From NCBI GenBank assembly GCA_038030265.1, contig CM075941.1, positions 52,553,952 to 52,617,951 on the forward strand: a stretch of DNA of 64,000 nt. Reading direction: 5' to 3'. Below, piece after piece: positions 9,926 through 21,528 of this stretch; within the stretch, counting starts at the first letter, position 1; every line of letters begins with the position of its first letter. The translations under genes were made by a program, and so were the position numbers. The stretch comes from Corythucha ciliata. Lineage: Eukaryota; Arthropoda; Insecta; Hemiptera; Tingidae. The notes beneath the pieces were generated by a model. It made no database searches and had not been told where the DNA came from. It saw nothing but the letters and a program-made list of their open reading frames with translations.

Positions 9926-10425
9926 NNNNNNNNNNNNNNNNNNNNNNNNNNNNNNNNNNNNNNNNNNNNNNNNNNNNNNNNNNNNNNNNNNNNNNNNNNN
10001 NNNNNNNNNNNNNNNNNNNNNNNNNNNNNNNNNNNNNNNNNNNNNNNNNNNNNNNNNNNNNNNNNNNNNNNNNNNNNNNNNNNNNNNNNNNNNNNNNNNN
10101 NNNNNNNNNNNNNNNNNNNNNNNNNNNNNNNNNNNNNNNNNNNNNNNNNNNNNNNNNNNNNNNNNNNNNNNNNNNNNNNNNNNNNNNNNNNNNNNNNNNN
10201 NNNNNNNNNNNNNNNNNNNNNNNNNNNNNNNNNNNNNNNNNNNNNNNNNNNNNNNNNNNNNNNNNNNNNNNNNNNNNNNNNNNNNNNNNNNNNNNNNNNN
10301 NNNNNNNNNNNNNNNNNNNNNNNNNNNNNNNNNNNNNNNNNNNNNNNNNNNNNNNNNNNNNNNNNNNNNNNNNNNNNNNNNNNNNNNNNNNNNNNNNNNN
10401 NNNNNNNNNNNNNNNNNNNNNNNNN
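9926..10425. other. Assembly gap, 500 N
   Basis: Exactly 500 unknown bases, the usual placeholder for a scaffold gap of unknown size. Open frames crossing it are meaningless. Confidence 0.99.
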
Positions 10426-11120
10426 GACAAAATTTGCTTAATTTTTAGCCCAAGTGGAGCTCAGTAAGTCTAATTGATCCCAAGGTAGGTACGCCCCCGC
10501 AACTTTGAGGGTCGAAGTTGTAGAAAAATCCAATCAGCTTCAATTCAAGCTAAAATAGTAGGCCTCGAAGAATTATAAATCCAGACTTCTCTTATTTTCG
10601 TTTTTTCAAGATAACTCGTGAACTACTAGAGCTACAGAGCTCCGCAAGGGCTCAGCATTTAGCAAATTTGGGCTACTTTCACAAGTAGTGAAATGTGTCT
10701 TAGAATGCACTTTTAGAAAGATAAAAGCCAAAATCCGAAACAAGCACGAACATTTCCCAATTTTTCGAGCATCTTGAAATCAGCACAGGTATTTCGAGAC
10801 TCCTGCGAATTTCAGTGTACACCAGTGGTACCTACCACTTGAAATTCAGATTTACCGCATTTTTTGTGGTGTTTGACTTTTTTGTCAGGGGAGAGTGGCC
10901 TATACGTACTTCGTTTCGGCACGAGTTCTGAGTTCACTGATTACACTTCGAACGACGGAGATTCCAATAAATCTGATTCTCTTGTCATTCGTGCCCGTTC
11001 TGTAGAAGGAAAAACGTAAAACAAAAAATAGCCCCAGCGAGAAATAATGGCTAATTACTTTGCGGTAACACTGTGATTAAAGCGTCCGATTCTGCCTTTT
11101 GGTGGTTTCTTGACAAATTT
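10426..11120. other. Intergenic stretch, nothing recognised
   Basis: No recognisable gene. Sequence is AT-rich with stops in all frames. Confidence 0.45.
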
Positions 11121-11149
11121 TCTGTACAATGAGCCGGATCACTCCCAAC

Positions 11150-11335
11150 TGGTATAACAGGGAAAACTACTACCGACGGGGTACGAGCCCGCCGAGCAGT
11201 AGCTTGAAGGTAGAGGATGAAAAGGGTACGAGCCTTTTCTTCCTCAGGGAGTGGCCAAAGTGGTACGAGCACTTTGAAGCCGAGGCGAGGTTTAGGAGGG
11301 CCTTCCAAGGGTACGAGCCTTGGTAGGTCGGGAAG
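11150..11335. repeat. Cluster of four GGTACGAG motifs
   Basis: GGGTACGAGCC or a close variant (GGTACGAGC) occurs four times, near 11179, 11226, 11261 and 11309, spaced about 35-50 bases, with unrelated sequence between. It lies just outside the left end of the ISL2EU element. It could be a short diverged minisatellite or a binding-site cluster; the sequence alone does not decide. Confidence 0.5.
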
Positions 11336-11363
11336 AGGTGAAGAGAAAAGAGCGAGATCGTAT

Positions 11364-11768
11364 TGGAAGTGATCTATTTTATTAAGCGTTCTAGGGGGGT
11401 TGTCTTAATGTCTACGTATACTCAAATCGGTGAGAACATAAACCGGTAAAAAAAAGACAACCTGTCGGAGAACCTTCTGTAACGGAAAACAACATCGATT
11501 CAAGCACCAGCGCTTCAATCCACAAGTTTTCCAACTACTAAGAAATGCCAACTTACGCAGCCTCACCTGGAGCCACTTCCGTTATTATGTTATCACTCCT
11601 TATCACTGTTTAACTCCGGGACTCTAAAAATCATTTAAAAACTTTCTTTCGAACTGTATGTATTTAGTTACTCTGTTCTCATCAAATCGTAAATATATTC
11701 TCACCGAATTGAGTATACGTAGACATTAAGACAACCCCCCAAGAACGCTTTATAGACCCCGTTCAGCG
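11364..11768 (+). repeat. ISL2EU left TIR, split by a MITE
   Basis: The TIR is in two blocks, 11364-11382 and 11751-11767, separated by the MITE at 11384-11750. Joined, they match the uninterrupted right TIR at 19582-19615. Confidence 0.85.
11384..11750. mobile_element. Palindromic MITE inside the ISL2EU left TIR
   Basis: Terminal inverted repeats of about 55 bp: AAGCGTTCTAGGGGGGTTG at the left and, inverted, CAACCCCCCAAGAACGCTT at the right, continuing through GTCTACGTATACTCAA. Comparison with the empty right TIR shows insertion in TTTTATAG with a 2-3-bp duplication (TA or TAT). No coding. Because the empty site survives in the other TIR, the boundaries are well defined. Confidence 0.85.
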
Positions 11769-12125
11769 ATAGACCCGCCTCCTGCGGAAGCCGGTAGAAA
11801 ACTCCTATAGTTAGGATCAAATTGAATATCCCCGGTGGGGCTGACGACTAAAATAGCTTTATTTAATTAGTGTTCCAGAAAAAAATGTTTCAGTCCCTCT
11901 TTAATAAAGTTTAACGATTGAAATAATTATGTTATGACTATTTCTAATTACATTCATGATGAGCTAATATTTTAATTGACTTGAAAAGTGGAAATGGGTG
12001 AACTGCCGCACTCTCTTCTTGTTTGCCACTGTTTTTTGCAATAAAAAAGTCTTAAAGTGACCAAAAAGTAACTCACTGAGACGAACTATTACGGTCATCG
12101 ATAAATATTAGTATGAACATGTATA

Positions 12126-13516
12126 CAGGGTGGCCCAGATAAACTTTACCACCCCCTTATCTTCTAAAATATTGGAAATTCTGGAAAACGGCTGGAAGCA
12201 GACTCCCCCTTATCTTTGACACAGTTTTCGAATCTGCAATTATTTTTTTTGTCAAACTGCTGGAAATATGATAACTTGACAAAACTTTCTTATTTCAAAT
12301 TGGACCACTACTTTTTGAGCACACGAAAAAAAAATACATATTTTTCTGAGACAAATGAGCCATTATTGGCCAAAATCGGTTAACATCCGGCTGCGAATAA
12401 ATTACATTAGTCGGGCTCCTGAAGGACGGGTCATTTTCAAAAATCAAGCCGCTAATTTTTCTAACGATTGTCCTCTCACTCACTCTTCCTCTTTCTTTAC
12501 ATCTGATTTCATTTCTAAAGCTTCACTTCACCGAGGAAGCATTTTTATGCGTCCTCTCTACAGCACGATTTTTAAGCGGGATAATTCCTTATCACCCATT
12601 CATTCAAATTTACGAGTACCATCAAGTGCCTCATACTCTTACATTTCATCTACAGTCCACCGTTCGGCTTAAGGAGGGGTTTCAGATTGGTCCCCTAAAC
12701 CCTTTCTCACCCCCCCCCTTCTAAACTTATCAATTATCATTAGTAGAAGTAGAAAAGAAAAATTACAAAAGTAGAAAAAAAGAAAGAAAAAAACCGTTTT
12801 ACATAAGGTGTTCAAATTGCTGTCCATTTTGTTCTACACACAAGGACGCTCTCTTCAACCACTCATCGTTGACAGCATCTCTGATTGACTGCTCTTCAAT
12901 TGAATGACAAGCATCTAATATTCTTCTTCGCAGCTCGTCAATCGTTGCTATGGGTGGAAGATGACCCGCATAAACCTTATTTTTAAGATAGCCCCAGAAA
13001 AAATAGTCCATGGGGGTCAAATCGGGTGAACGGGCAGGCCAGGCAATCAAGCTTCGGTTTCCTAGCCACCTTTCCGGATAATGCTCGGACGCATAAAAAT
13101 GCTTCCTCGGTGAAGTGAAGCTTTAGAAATGAAATCAGATGTAAAAGAAAGAGAAAGAGTGAGTGAGAGGGCAATCGTTAGAAAAATTAGCGGCTTGATT
13201 TTTGAAAATGACCCGTCCTTCAGGAGCCCGACTAATGTAATTTATTCGCAGCCGGATGTTAACCGATTTTGGCCAATAAGGGCTCATTTGTCTCAGAAAA
13301 ATATGTAGTTTTTTTTCGTGTGCTCAAAAAGTAGTGGTCCAATTTGAAATAAGAAAGTTTTGTCAAGTTATCATATTTCCAGCCGTTTGACAAAAAAAAC
13401 AATTGCAGATTCGAAAACTGTGTCAAAGATAAGGGGGAGTCTGCTTCCAGCCGTTTTCCCGAATTTCCAATATTTTAGAAGATAAGGGGGTGGTAAAGTT
13501 TATCTGGGCCACCCTG
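12126..13516 (-). mobile_element. Internally deleted mariner-type element with about 430-bp TIRs
   Basis: CAGGGTGGCCCAGATAAAC at 12126 and its inverted partner ending at 13516 begin arms that stay complementary for about 430 bases each (12126-12555 and 13087-13516). Both ends are flanked by TA, the Tc1/mariner target. Between the arms lies only the C-terminal end of a transposase on the minus strand. The element sits within the ISL2EU transposon, upstream of its THAP exon. The long arms suggest an inverted duplication of one end that overwrote the 5' part of the gene. Confidence 0.88.
12799..13090 (-). pseudogene. Mariner-type transposase C-terminus
   Basis: The frame contains EHYPERWLGNRSLIAWPARS followed by PDLTPMDYFFWGYLK, the end of the DDE_3 (IS630-Tc1-mariner) domain, with the third acidic residue in PMD, then VEQNGQQFEHL at the C-terminus. 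Upstream coding ends at the inner edge of the right arm near 13090, so the helix-turn-helix and the first two catalytic Asp are missing. Confidence 0.85.
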
Positions 13517-13873
13517 TATATTTTCGACATCTATAATGTATATATTTCGCATTGTTATCTCGACCGATGATATGTGCATTGGTGAAGGTGACCCGATCTG
13601 AAATATTTTTGTTGTTTTTCACCTTAATTATTGGTTTTAATTAAGTTGAAGGTGAGTGTTTTGGATTTCTCCATAAAATTGAAGCTTGCGTCGTTCGATG
13701 TGTCCAGGAAAAGTGCCTTGAATTAAAATGTTTGGAGCGTGGCCAGCGCAAGTTTTTGTTCCTTTGAAAATCGTACCTAGCCAACAATTTAATCGTTAAT
13801 AAGCTCCGCAAGCTCGCGATATTATTGTACTCTGTAGGAAAGACGTTATTTACAATAAGTTCAATTTCAGATC

Positions 13874-16418
13874 ATGCTGAGAAACAGAAGAAGTAATGCT
13901 TTCTGCTGCGTACCGCAGTGCAAAACGTACGCCTGCGAGGGGATATCGTTTCATACTTTTCCCAAAATGCCCTCCCTCAAGAAAAGATGGCAAGTTTCGT
14001 TGAGAATCGGGAAACCAATAACAGGATCCATGAAAGTGTGTGGTGTCCACTTCGAGCCTGATTGTTTTGTTGAATCAGGTAACTTTAGTGGATGTTCATT
14101 GAGTGACTGAGAATCCGTCCCGTGGACGAGGAGCACTTGGCAAATACCAAAGTGCCTTATATGTTTGTGTGACGTGATCCTTATTAGCATGACCTGATAC
14201 AGTGAAGTCCACATCCGTGACTACTACAGCTGTATTTCCTTGTAACTACCCGTTTATATGACTATACTATATAATGTCAACGTTATTTTTACCAGAGAAA
14301 TTGGTACCGGGGTGATTGGCACAATGGCATGTACGTGTTCGTTTTAGACGTGGCACTGAAACATCTGGAGGCTCTGTAATTGATCATTTATCTATAATTT
14401 TTCCGATAGGTAATTTCTTCCAGCTCAGGTCCACTGCTAAAGGGATCCTCTGGCGATCAAAAGTTATTCGTCTCATGATTGTCGTCCTCCGTTGTTGCAC
14501 GATGTTTTCTTTGGTTTTCCGAGCATGATTTATTGTCGTTTTTGTCATTTTTGTCGTTTTCCCACTGCCGGTCGCATCCACTAGCTCATGCATCACACCT
14601 TTATTATTGTGACTATGAAGGAGGAATGGAAAGAAAAAGAAAACGCCTGAAAAAGAGTGCCATCCCTACACTGAACATCCCGGTCAGATCGACTGACAGA
14701 GGACCGTCTAATTCAGAGGTAGACAGAAAAAGAAGATTTGCAGTTAGATCAAGCAAGAAGTATGTATGGTTGTTCTGTCTATGTTCATTTTTCGCGCTTA
14801 GGTATACCCACGACTCCCAAAGTTCATCGTTTTCAATAGCAATGAGCTCCACGTTTCCTTGTATCGTGGTGTGGTACCATTGCTTGTTTTGAAACGTGTG
14901 GTATGGTAACACAAACAAACCTTTTGTCATTTCTTCATTCTAACTGCCATGCGCTAGCCATCTTGATCGTTGAGTCTCGAATCCAGTTCTGACGGCTCAA
15001 CAATCAAGTTGCTCGATCAAATTTTTCAAAGAATATTGGAATGTTGAGATATGGTAATGTATTTACCGAAGGTGAACGGGAGAGAAGGGCCATGGCTTAA
15101 GTCGCCTTCACATACGAGCGGTGACATAGTTGAAACTTTCGTTCAATGAAAGAGCAACTCCCACGGGGATATGCTTGAAGTATGAACTTCGACGTTCATA
15201 TGTTAAAGTGACTTTAGGCTCATGTTCAACATCTCTTTTTCGCGCTCTCAATTCATTTTAGTGATCATCTTCCCACTCCTGATTTGTTCGGTTTATTGAT
15301 GCCTTTATAGCTCTTACTCATCAGCTCCAGCTTCAAGTACCAACGAGGTTTTGGAGACTCATGATTTGTGTATAGAGGAAGAGTCGACACCGGCGTCAAT
15401 TGAACTGGAAGTGGCCGACATCCTCGTCTCCCTGGGACTTGACAGTACAAGTGTGGACGAGATTTGCACGACCAATATTGTCGCCGAATCCGTCGACAAA
15501 GAGGTTCAGGCCGACGACGTCTCGACGCCGAAGCCAGCCTTTCGGTCTATCATGGCCCTTGTAAAAACTAATGCAGCCTTGAAGACCCTGACTGCACTGC
15601 CGTCCTTTAAACTCCTTGACACTCTGTGTTAGTTATTGAAGGATTTTGAGGATGGGTCCCAGAAGGTAATGCCTTTAAGGGATAGAATCGTGCTGACATT
15701 AATGAGATGTAAAACTGGGGTCAATTTCTCAGTGATGGCAGTTCTTTTTGGCTGTTCTCGGGCCACAGTAAGCCGCTATTTTTTTGACTGCATCATAAAA
15801 CTGAGGTGGGCATTAGAACCTGCAGTGTTCTTCCCGTCAAAAGAAGCTGTGACCCAGAGACTTCCAAAGACATTCGCTAACTATGCGGACTGTCGCGTTG
15901 TCGTTGATTGCACAGAATTCAAAATTGAACGTCCATCTTGCCTTCAATGCAGGATTAGGACTTACTCACATTATAAAGGTGACCATACACTTAAGGTTAT
16001 GCTAGGTTGTTCACCTTCCGGCCTAATTACTTTCATAAGTAAAATTTATGGCGGAAGAGTCTCGGACAAACAAATATTTCAGGAATCTAAATTACTAGAC
16101 CTGTTACAGCCAAACGATGCTGTAATGGCAGATAAAGGATTCCTTATAACAGATTTGTGTGCAGAGCGCGGCATTACTCTGTATAGGCCTCCTTTTAAAA
16201 CTGGCTCACAGCAATTTTCCAAAGCTGAAGCAGAGATGTCACAATCTATAGCTTCTGCTCGGGTACAGATCGAAAGGGCCATTAAGCCAGTAAAGGACTT
16301 CAAAATCCTAAGAGAAAGGTTGCCAATGAGTATGGTGCGCCACGCTGAGCACATAATTGTGGTCACCTGTGCGATTAGCAATTTATCTGACCCAATTTCG
16401 GGTCCCGCAAGTTTTTAG
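13874..16418 (+). pseudogene. ISL2EU transposase: THAP zinc finger, HTH and DDE_Tnp_4 nuclease, with a premature stop
   Basis: Transposase that would bind the TIRs through a THAP finger and cut with a DDE core. Exon 1 (13874-14078, donor GTAACT) has the THAP C2CH set: CCVPQC at the start and VCGVHFEPDCF at the end. A later exon near 14630-14760 has KRLKKSAIPTLNIP, the AVPT-like box after a THAP. The main coding exon starts about 15325: an acidic linker, then a Tnp_4 helix-turn-helix (VLFGCSRATVSRYF) and the catalytic residues in VVDCTEF, MADKGF and QIERAIK. An in-frame TAG at 15630-15632 splits the main exon; otherwise it is open to 16418. Introns use GT-AG consensus, but exact joins between exons 1 and 3 are not certain. 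The element needs a functional copy elsewhere to move. Confidence 0.87.
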
Positions 16419-16429
16419 ATGTTTGCTTG

Positions 16430-17730
16430 ATGCTAGTAAATTTCAAAACTGTAAATAGTTGTAAATAGTTTTTGTTTGTTTTTTTATTTTTCAATTTTGT
16501 CGTTTTGCGGCCTTATTTTCCTTGTACTCCATCAAACCTCATTTTGATCATTTATTTTTGTTTGGTTTTTAATTTTCAACTACGTCGTTTTGCGCCCTTA
16601 TTGTCATTGTACTCGATCAAAACTCTTTTTGGTAATTTATTTTTGTTTGTTTGCATAGTTGAACCACATTCTAATGACACCTAAAAATGAAATGGGGGGA
16701 AAAAAAAACAATTTGCCCTACATATGATGTGGATCATGCTCGTCTGGAAATTTTATTAAGGCATTCCGTTACTAAGTTATAGCAAGTTATAGTTAAGTTA
16801 CCAAGTTATAGCATAAATAGTTATAGCATTGGTTGACATTTAATTTTAAAGAATAGTTCGGTGAGGGGCTGTCCGGCTCCGTACTCGGCTCAATTGCCGT
16901 GCTGATGAGACCAGGACCTTTGATTGCTGGAGGTCTGAGGTCGAAACGGAACATGGACTTTTTTTCCATTTTTTCAAACACAAAATTGGGTCAAATTTTA
17001 TATTTGTCTCGAGGGTGTAATCCCCCTCCGTCTATGAATGTGAATGAAAGGTTACCGTATAGTTTGTCGGAAGAGTGCTAAAACTCCCTACGTATTACGA
17101 TAGAAAATAATAAGGGAATTCCCAATCAAAAGTAGCCCTGTACCTAATAACAGTTTTTGATACTTAGTACAACACTAATTTGAGTGAATAATAGAAAATA
17201 AAACGTATCTTTTTAGTTATGTATTTGCCTTATTTTCACTACCACGATAAATCATATAAAAAATACGGAACAGCATGCATCGATATCTTCCCCCTTCTTC
17301 TTAACCCCTGACATTAAATCCATAATTCGTGGAATTCAGAGGAAACATTTCTGGCCAACCAATGTGTTCGGATAACGAAGCGGTGAACCTTGAGTGCCTT
17401 TCGGGTAACGCAGGGTACCACTTCCTCCCATGGATCCAGTGCATGAAATAACAAATGAGAGCATTAATTTCATTCAAAAGGATTCCTTAACCATGCTTTT
17501 CTACCCTTACATGAATTTTCGCCCTTGGATTAACACATGCAAATGGCGAAATCTGCGGGCGAAAGACGACCGACGTCGTTGGGGGACTCCAGCGCCCGGA
17601 GATTCCATATAAGTCCAAGGATGACAGAAGCTCACCCTCTAGCTGATGGCTGACGACGGCCGAAGACGTTGAACTGTCGATTGATGCATCCCCCACACAC
17701 ACACACACGCGCGGGAAGTACGAAAATTTC
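16430..17730. other. Spacer between the two ISL2EU genes
   Basis: Non-coding 1.3 kb between convergent genes. It includes the 85-bp tandem duplication at 16491-16655 and an AAGTTATAGC short repeat at 16775-16825. No further gene recognised. Confidence 0.55.
16491..16655. repeat. Two-copy tandem repeat, about 85 bp
   Basis: The blocks starting TCAATTTTGTCGTTTTGCGG (16491) and TCAACTACGTCGTTTTGCGC (16576) align along their length, both ending in an ATTTATTTTTGTTTG stretch. It lies just after the transposase stop. Confidence 0.75.
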
Positions 17731-17731
17731 G

Positions 17732-19289
17732 TTAATTGTCTGGTCGTGCAAACCTAGGAAGCAAGTGTTCGAAGTAGACTGGGTATAACGCACTAAACAT
17801 GTCAGCAATAAATTCTTCGTCTCTTGGTACGTCTACGACCAGTCCGCTTCCATCGGATCCACCGTAAACGAGTAGTTGGCCTTTGCACATACACAGAAGT
17901 CCGAGTTCAAACTGAATTTGCCCATAGTATTTATGCTTGCGTCTTAGGTTAATTTCCCCACTCTCACTCACGGTTAAAAAATCACAGTTTTTTATGAAAT
18001 CACGCAACGTGCAGTTCAGGCTAGAGTACGGACACTTGATTTCAAGTACAGTATCGTCACTCACAACACCATCCGGGCTGCACCCCAGCCAAGGGGCCCG
18101 AGAACAAATGACGAAACCCATAATTTGTACAGGGGTTTTGAAAGTGTTTTCGTACCACCGTCGAGCGACAGATTCCGTTTCTCGGCCATATCTTGTTGCG
18201 TTGTTACCATCGAAAGAGGACCGATACAAGTTCTTAAATTTAACGTCCCAGTCCGCACTACTGTTCCGCGAGTAAGTCAAAAGTTCGTATGCCCTCGAAG
18301 CTGTGATCCGACAACTTCTTTCCTTCGTCCAAGTCCCAGAACCTGCAAGAAAAGCGTACAGCGGCACAAAAAGGGAAAGTGAATGTTCTCCAATAAACAG
18401 TGAAAAAGATTACTTACTCGATTGACCCAGCGTGTTTACGAAAATGTCACACGCGCTTTCCGAAGCAAGTGCTACCTTCTCATTGAAAAACTCAACCTCC
18501 TTCTTGGACATAAAGGTAGTAAGGTTCGAGACACAAAAAGGCAGAGAGGATGCGGCGTCCCATCTGTCCTGGAGGCGAAGAAAAAGCGCACGAGCCTCGT
18601 GGGCCACCGTCTCCTTGGCGTGCAGGAGAGAGGCTTCTGAGCCTATAATTGACGCATTTTAGGTTTCAAGTACACACTGGGGAAATTTGGCGAGGGAAAA
18701 GTACCTGGGCAGGCAGACAACAGCGTTTGTAAGTGGTCTGCCCGGCGAACTTGGTTGAAAGGTAGGGTCTTCGTAGACAGATGGCAAGTTTGGTCAACAG
18801 GAACAGGGGTGTATAAGTCCTTCCCTAGTTTCCGTGCCTTACCCCACTGTTGCTTCAGATCGGTGGAACTCAAGTCCTCCAGATCTGCTATACCGACGCT
18901 TAAAAACAACAAAATAGGCTTTTGAATTAAGAAATTATTAAACTTCATCAAAATAATAGTCATTACCGGTGAACCTTCAGCAACACCGCCACGATATGCT
19001 TGCATTTTGATGAGTTGCCAGCCGTGCATGAACAGTTGGCTTCCACGATCTTCTCTTCGTTGTTTACGGTGATGTTGATCTCATGAGGATGACCCGACAA
19101 ATGACTGCTCTGAAGACAGAGTCCGAATATATCGTTTTTCTCAGTCGTTCTGTTCACACTTCCGAGCAAAACGATGTGACCCGCACTTAACACTGCATCG
19201 CCCTGCTTGAACGCGTTAGTCCTGTCCTCGCCGATAAAGTCAATAATACTTAGCAAGAATGTCATGATGATCAAAACACGAAAACTCAA
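17732..19289 (-). CDS. ISL2EU second protein: SWIM zinc finger plus YqaJ-type nuclease
   Basis: Second gene of ISL2EU elements; YqaJ proteins belong to the phage lambda exonuclease-like fold, and this protein is presumed to help transposition. Four exons can be joined by consensus introns: 18966-18904, 18704-18639 and 18417-18343 (donors GTAATG, GTACTT, GTAAGT; acceptors TTTAAG, TTATAG, TTGCAG). The first exon holds the SWIM finger CSCTAGNSSKCKH. The last holds the YqaJ core: RITASR, GCSPDG, LEIKCPYS and YYGQIQFELG, which include the expected acidic-ExK-Q catalytic set. No stop or frameshift was seen within these exons, so this is one of the best preserved coding regions in the window. The true start is uncertain; an ATG lies about 24 bases inside the frame, or an upstream exon may exist. 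Confidence 0.87.
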
Positions 19290-19581
19290 TAATCAAAAGA
19301 AGTATTGTTTTCCACGAGCGAACACGCCTCTAGCCTAACACAACAAATCGTCTATAAAGAAAAGAATTAACAAAATCTCGAATTAAACTCGCGCACAATA
19401 ATGTCAAAACCCTAAAGTATCCACTTCGAAGACTATTTCGTCGAAAAAAGGCCTTAAATAAATAAATTTAAAGAAAATTCTGGAAGTCGACCTCGTGGTC
19501 CGTTGACAATGACATGCACTGATAATTTTGATCCTAACTATATTCTCCCTCTCGCTCTACTACCGCAGCGAACTCTCTAGG

Positions 19582-19615
19582 AGCTGAACGGGGTCTATAA
19601 AATAGATCACTTCCA
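19582..19615 (-). repeat. ISL2EU right TIR (uninterrupted)
   Basis: GCTGAACGGGGTCTATAAAA continues to CTTCCA at 19615 and is followed by AT. It is the intact partner of the split left TIR. Confidence 0.88.
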
Positions 19616-20837
19616 ATTGGGAATTCAAGCTATCACTTGGAGCGCTGCCGTCTGATAATGAAAAGAGTACTCCTTGGTAGAATTCCTGCTGATTTCAATG
19701 ACAGTGCCGGGTTTTTTAATTAAATTCGTGGTTTAAAATGTTGATTGAGAGCTCGAAATGAACGAATTTATGTTCCCTGGTTGGAATACTGTATTGCGGG
19801 GCAACACAAGTCAATTTTGCAAGTGGCCATTATGATGGAAAAATCCAAGCTTCCAAAATGATATGTCTCGGTGGGAATTTCCTTTCTTAAAAACACCGGC
19901 AACACCAACAAAACAGTAGGTACTTCTGTTTTTTACTCAAATGGTCGAACTTCCTTACCCAATGGACTTCAAAGGCGTCTTCGATATCCAATGATGGAAT
20001 GAGAAGTCTCCTTTATTCTGATAAAAAGGGTGTAAATAATGAACCTCAGGGGATCTTGGCTTGGTCATATTCTTTCACATCTCTGTTCTAGCCTTCCCTA
20101 CTCATTAATGGTCTGGTAATTTGTTCGTTTTGCGATTGTACTGTTACTCCGAAAATATGCGCTTAACGCTAACGGAATTCTTAAGCTTTCTAGGTAAGTA
20201 AATTCATTCATGCTACGTAACAAGTACACACGTTCTAAAGCTTGGTGCACTCGAAGCATTTTTGAAGCATGAAGCAGCATTGCCTGCGTGTTTTAAAAAA
20301 ACCATCCGCTCACTACAGGGTATCATTTTTTCTTGCAAGTAAACATGCTTCCAACAATTCATCGTGAGCGCCGAGCTTCAAGACACCACGCCAGTGGCGT
20401 AGCGTGCTAAGAATGTGCCCCTCCCCCACAAGAAAAGAATTGGCGTCCCTATGGAGGGGGGTTGCCCCCTTCTTCACAAGAAATAAGAAGACGGGAGGTT
20501 CGTTTCGTTGAAAACCACTGCATAAGGACACAAACACAACTCACTTGCACTGCGGACGCCCGGCGCGGCGTCCCCCTCCATCCCAGCTGAGCGCTGAGTC
20601 TACGTTATTTTGACGGATGGTGTTAATTACGGCGCATTCGGTTCATTGTTTTAGTAAATTTAAGTTGATACAATACTTCTATGAAAAAGTTTTAAACAAA
20701 TTGAGTGAACGGCGCGGCGCCCCCTCCCCACCAGTCACGGGGGTCACCCTAGGCCCCTGCACTACCCCAGATAGCAAGCAATATCCGAGGAATGTTCCCA
20801 CATTCTTCGATTTCGAATGTGAATAATCTGAACAATA
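19616..20837. other. Intergenic stretch with GC-rich islands, no gene
   Basis: No recognisable coding. Two GC-rich blocks (20380-20470 and 20545-20765) contain CCCCTCCCC runs and CGGCGCGGCG, standing out from the AT-rich surroundings. They could be remnants of an element but match nothing I can name. Confidence 0.45.
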
Positions 20838-21395
20838 TGAGATTATTCTTATATTATATAAGTTTTCCTAGAATATTTTGTTACTATATGATTCGATTAT
20901 CCCAAGGAGGGTTCAAAAGGATTATGCCTGGAACATTTGTAGCGGAATATGATTATCTTATTTTGAATCATTAACCTAGGAATGTTCTTTTAGCAGTTTT
21001 TAAGAATTAAATGTTACATCCAGCGATCTCCGTAATTTTTGTCGTGAGATTGATGCCTGCATAAAGCAGTTTCGTTTTTTATTTGAAATTAGAAATCCCA
21101 AATAAATGCTGAGGTTGTTTTACCTTTTTTTTAGTGCATTTCATTCAAAAAATGCACTATTGGGCTCGCCCTGATGGTCGCACGTATGGGTTATGATACA
21201 TTTTTTTTATTATTATTATTTTATTTCTTTGTAATTGTTATTTTTTTTTTTTTTTTTATTCGATTTATTCGAAATAAGATAATCATGTTCCGCTACGAAT
21301 GTTCCAGGCATAATCCTTTTGATCCCGCCTAAGGATAATCGAATCATATAGTAACAGAATATTAGGATTTATTATTTAATAAGTATATAAGATTA
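20838..21395. mobile_element. MITE with about 140-bp inverted arms
   Basis: The stretch from GAGATTATTC (20839) through TATGATTCGATTATCC, GGATTATGCCTGGAACATT and AGCGGAATATGATTATC (to about 20973) recurs inverted at 21265-21395 with moderate divergence. The spacer (about 290 bp) is rich in T and A runs. No coding. The family is unknown. Confidence 0.7.
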
Positions 21396-21528
21396 TTGGA
21401 CGGACCATCATCATCGGTTTCGTTTCTTGAAAAAAAAAGGCAAAGGTTTCCCTTTCACAATCCATTCTCACTCACTCGACCCCATTCCTCACTCAAACAT
21501 TAAAAGTTCGTACCCTGTTCTTATTATG

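Larger units (their letters stand above)
11364..19615 (+). mobile_element. ISL2EU (IS4EU)-type DNA transposon, with two nested insertions
   Basis: The ends are inverted repeats. The left end TGGAAGTGATCTATTTTA (11364) continues, after a MITE insertion, as TATAGACCCCGTTCAGC (11751). The right end is the exact complement in one piece, finishing ATAGATCACTTCCA at 19615. The dinucleotide AT flanks both ends, fitting the 2-bp target duplication known for this superfamily. Inside are the two genes that define ISL2EU: a THAP plus DDE_Tnp_4 transposase (plus) and a SWIM/YqaJ protein (minus), convergent. The span is 8.25 kb, of which about 0.37 kb is a MITE and 1.39 kb a mariner remnant. Confidence 0.88.

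Noticed and set aside
9768..10448. Long open frames crossing the N runs (also at 27394-27981 and 54966-55565)
   Set aside because: The residues are unknown; the frames are open only because N codons carry no stops.
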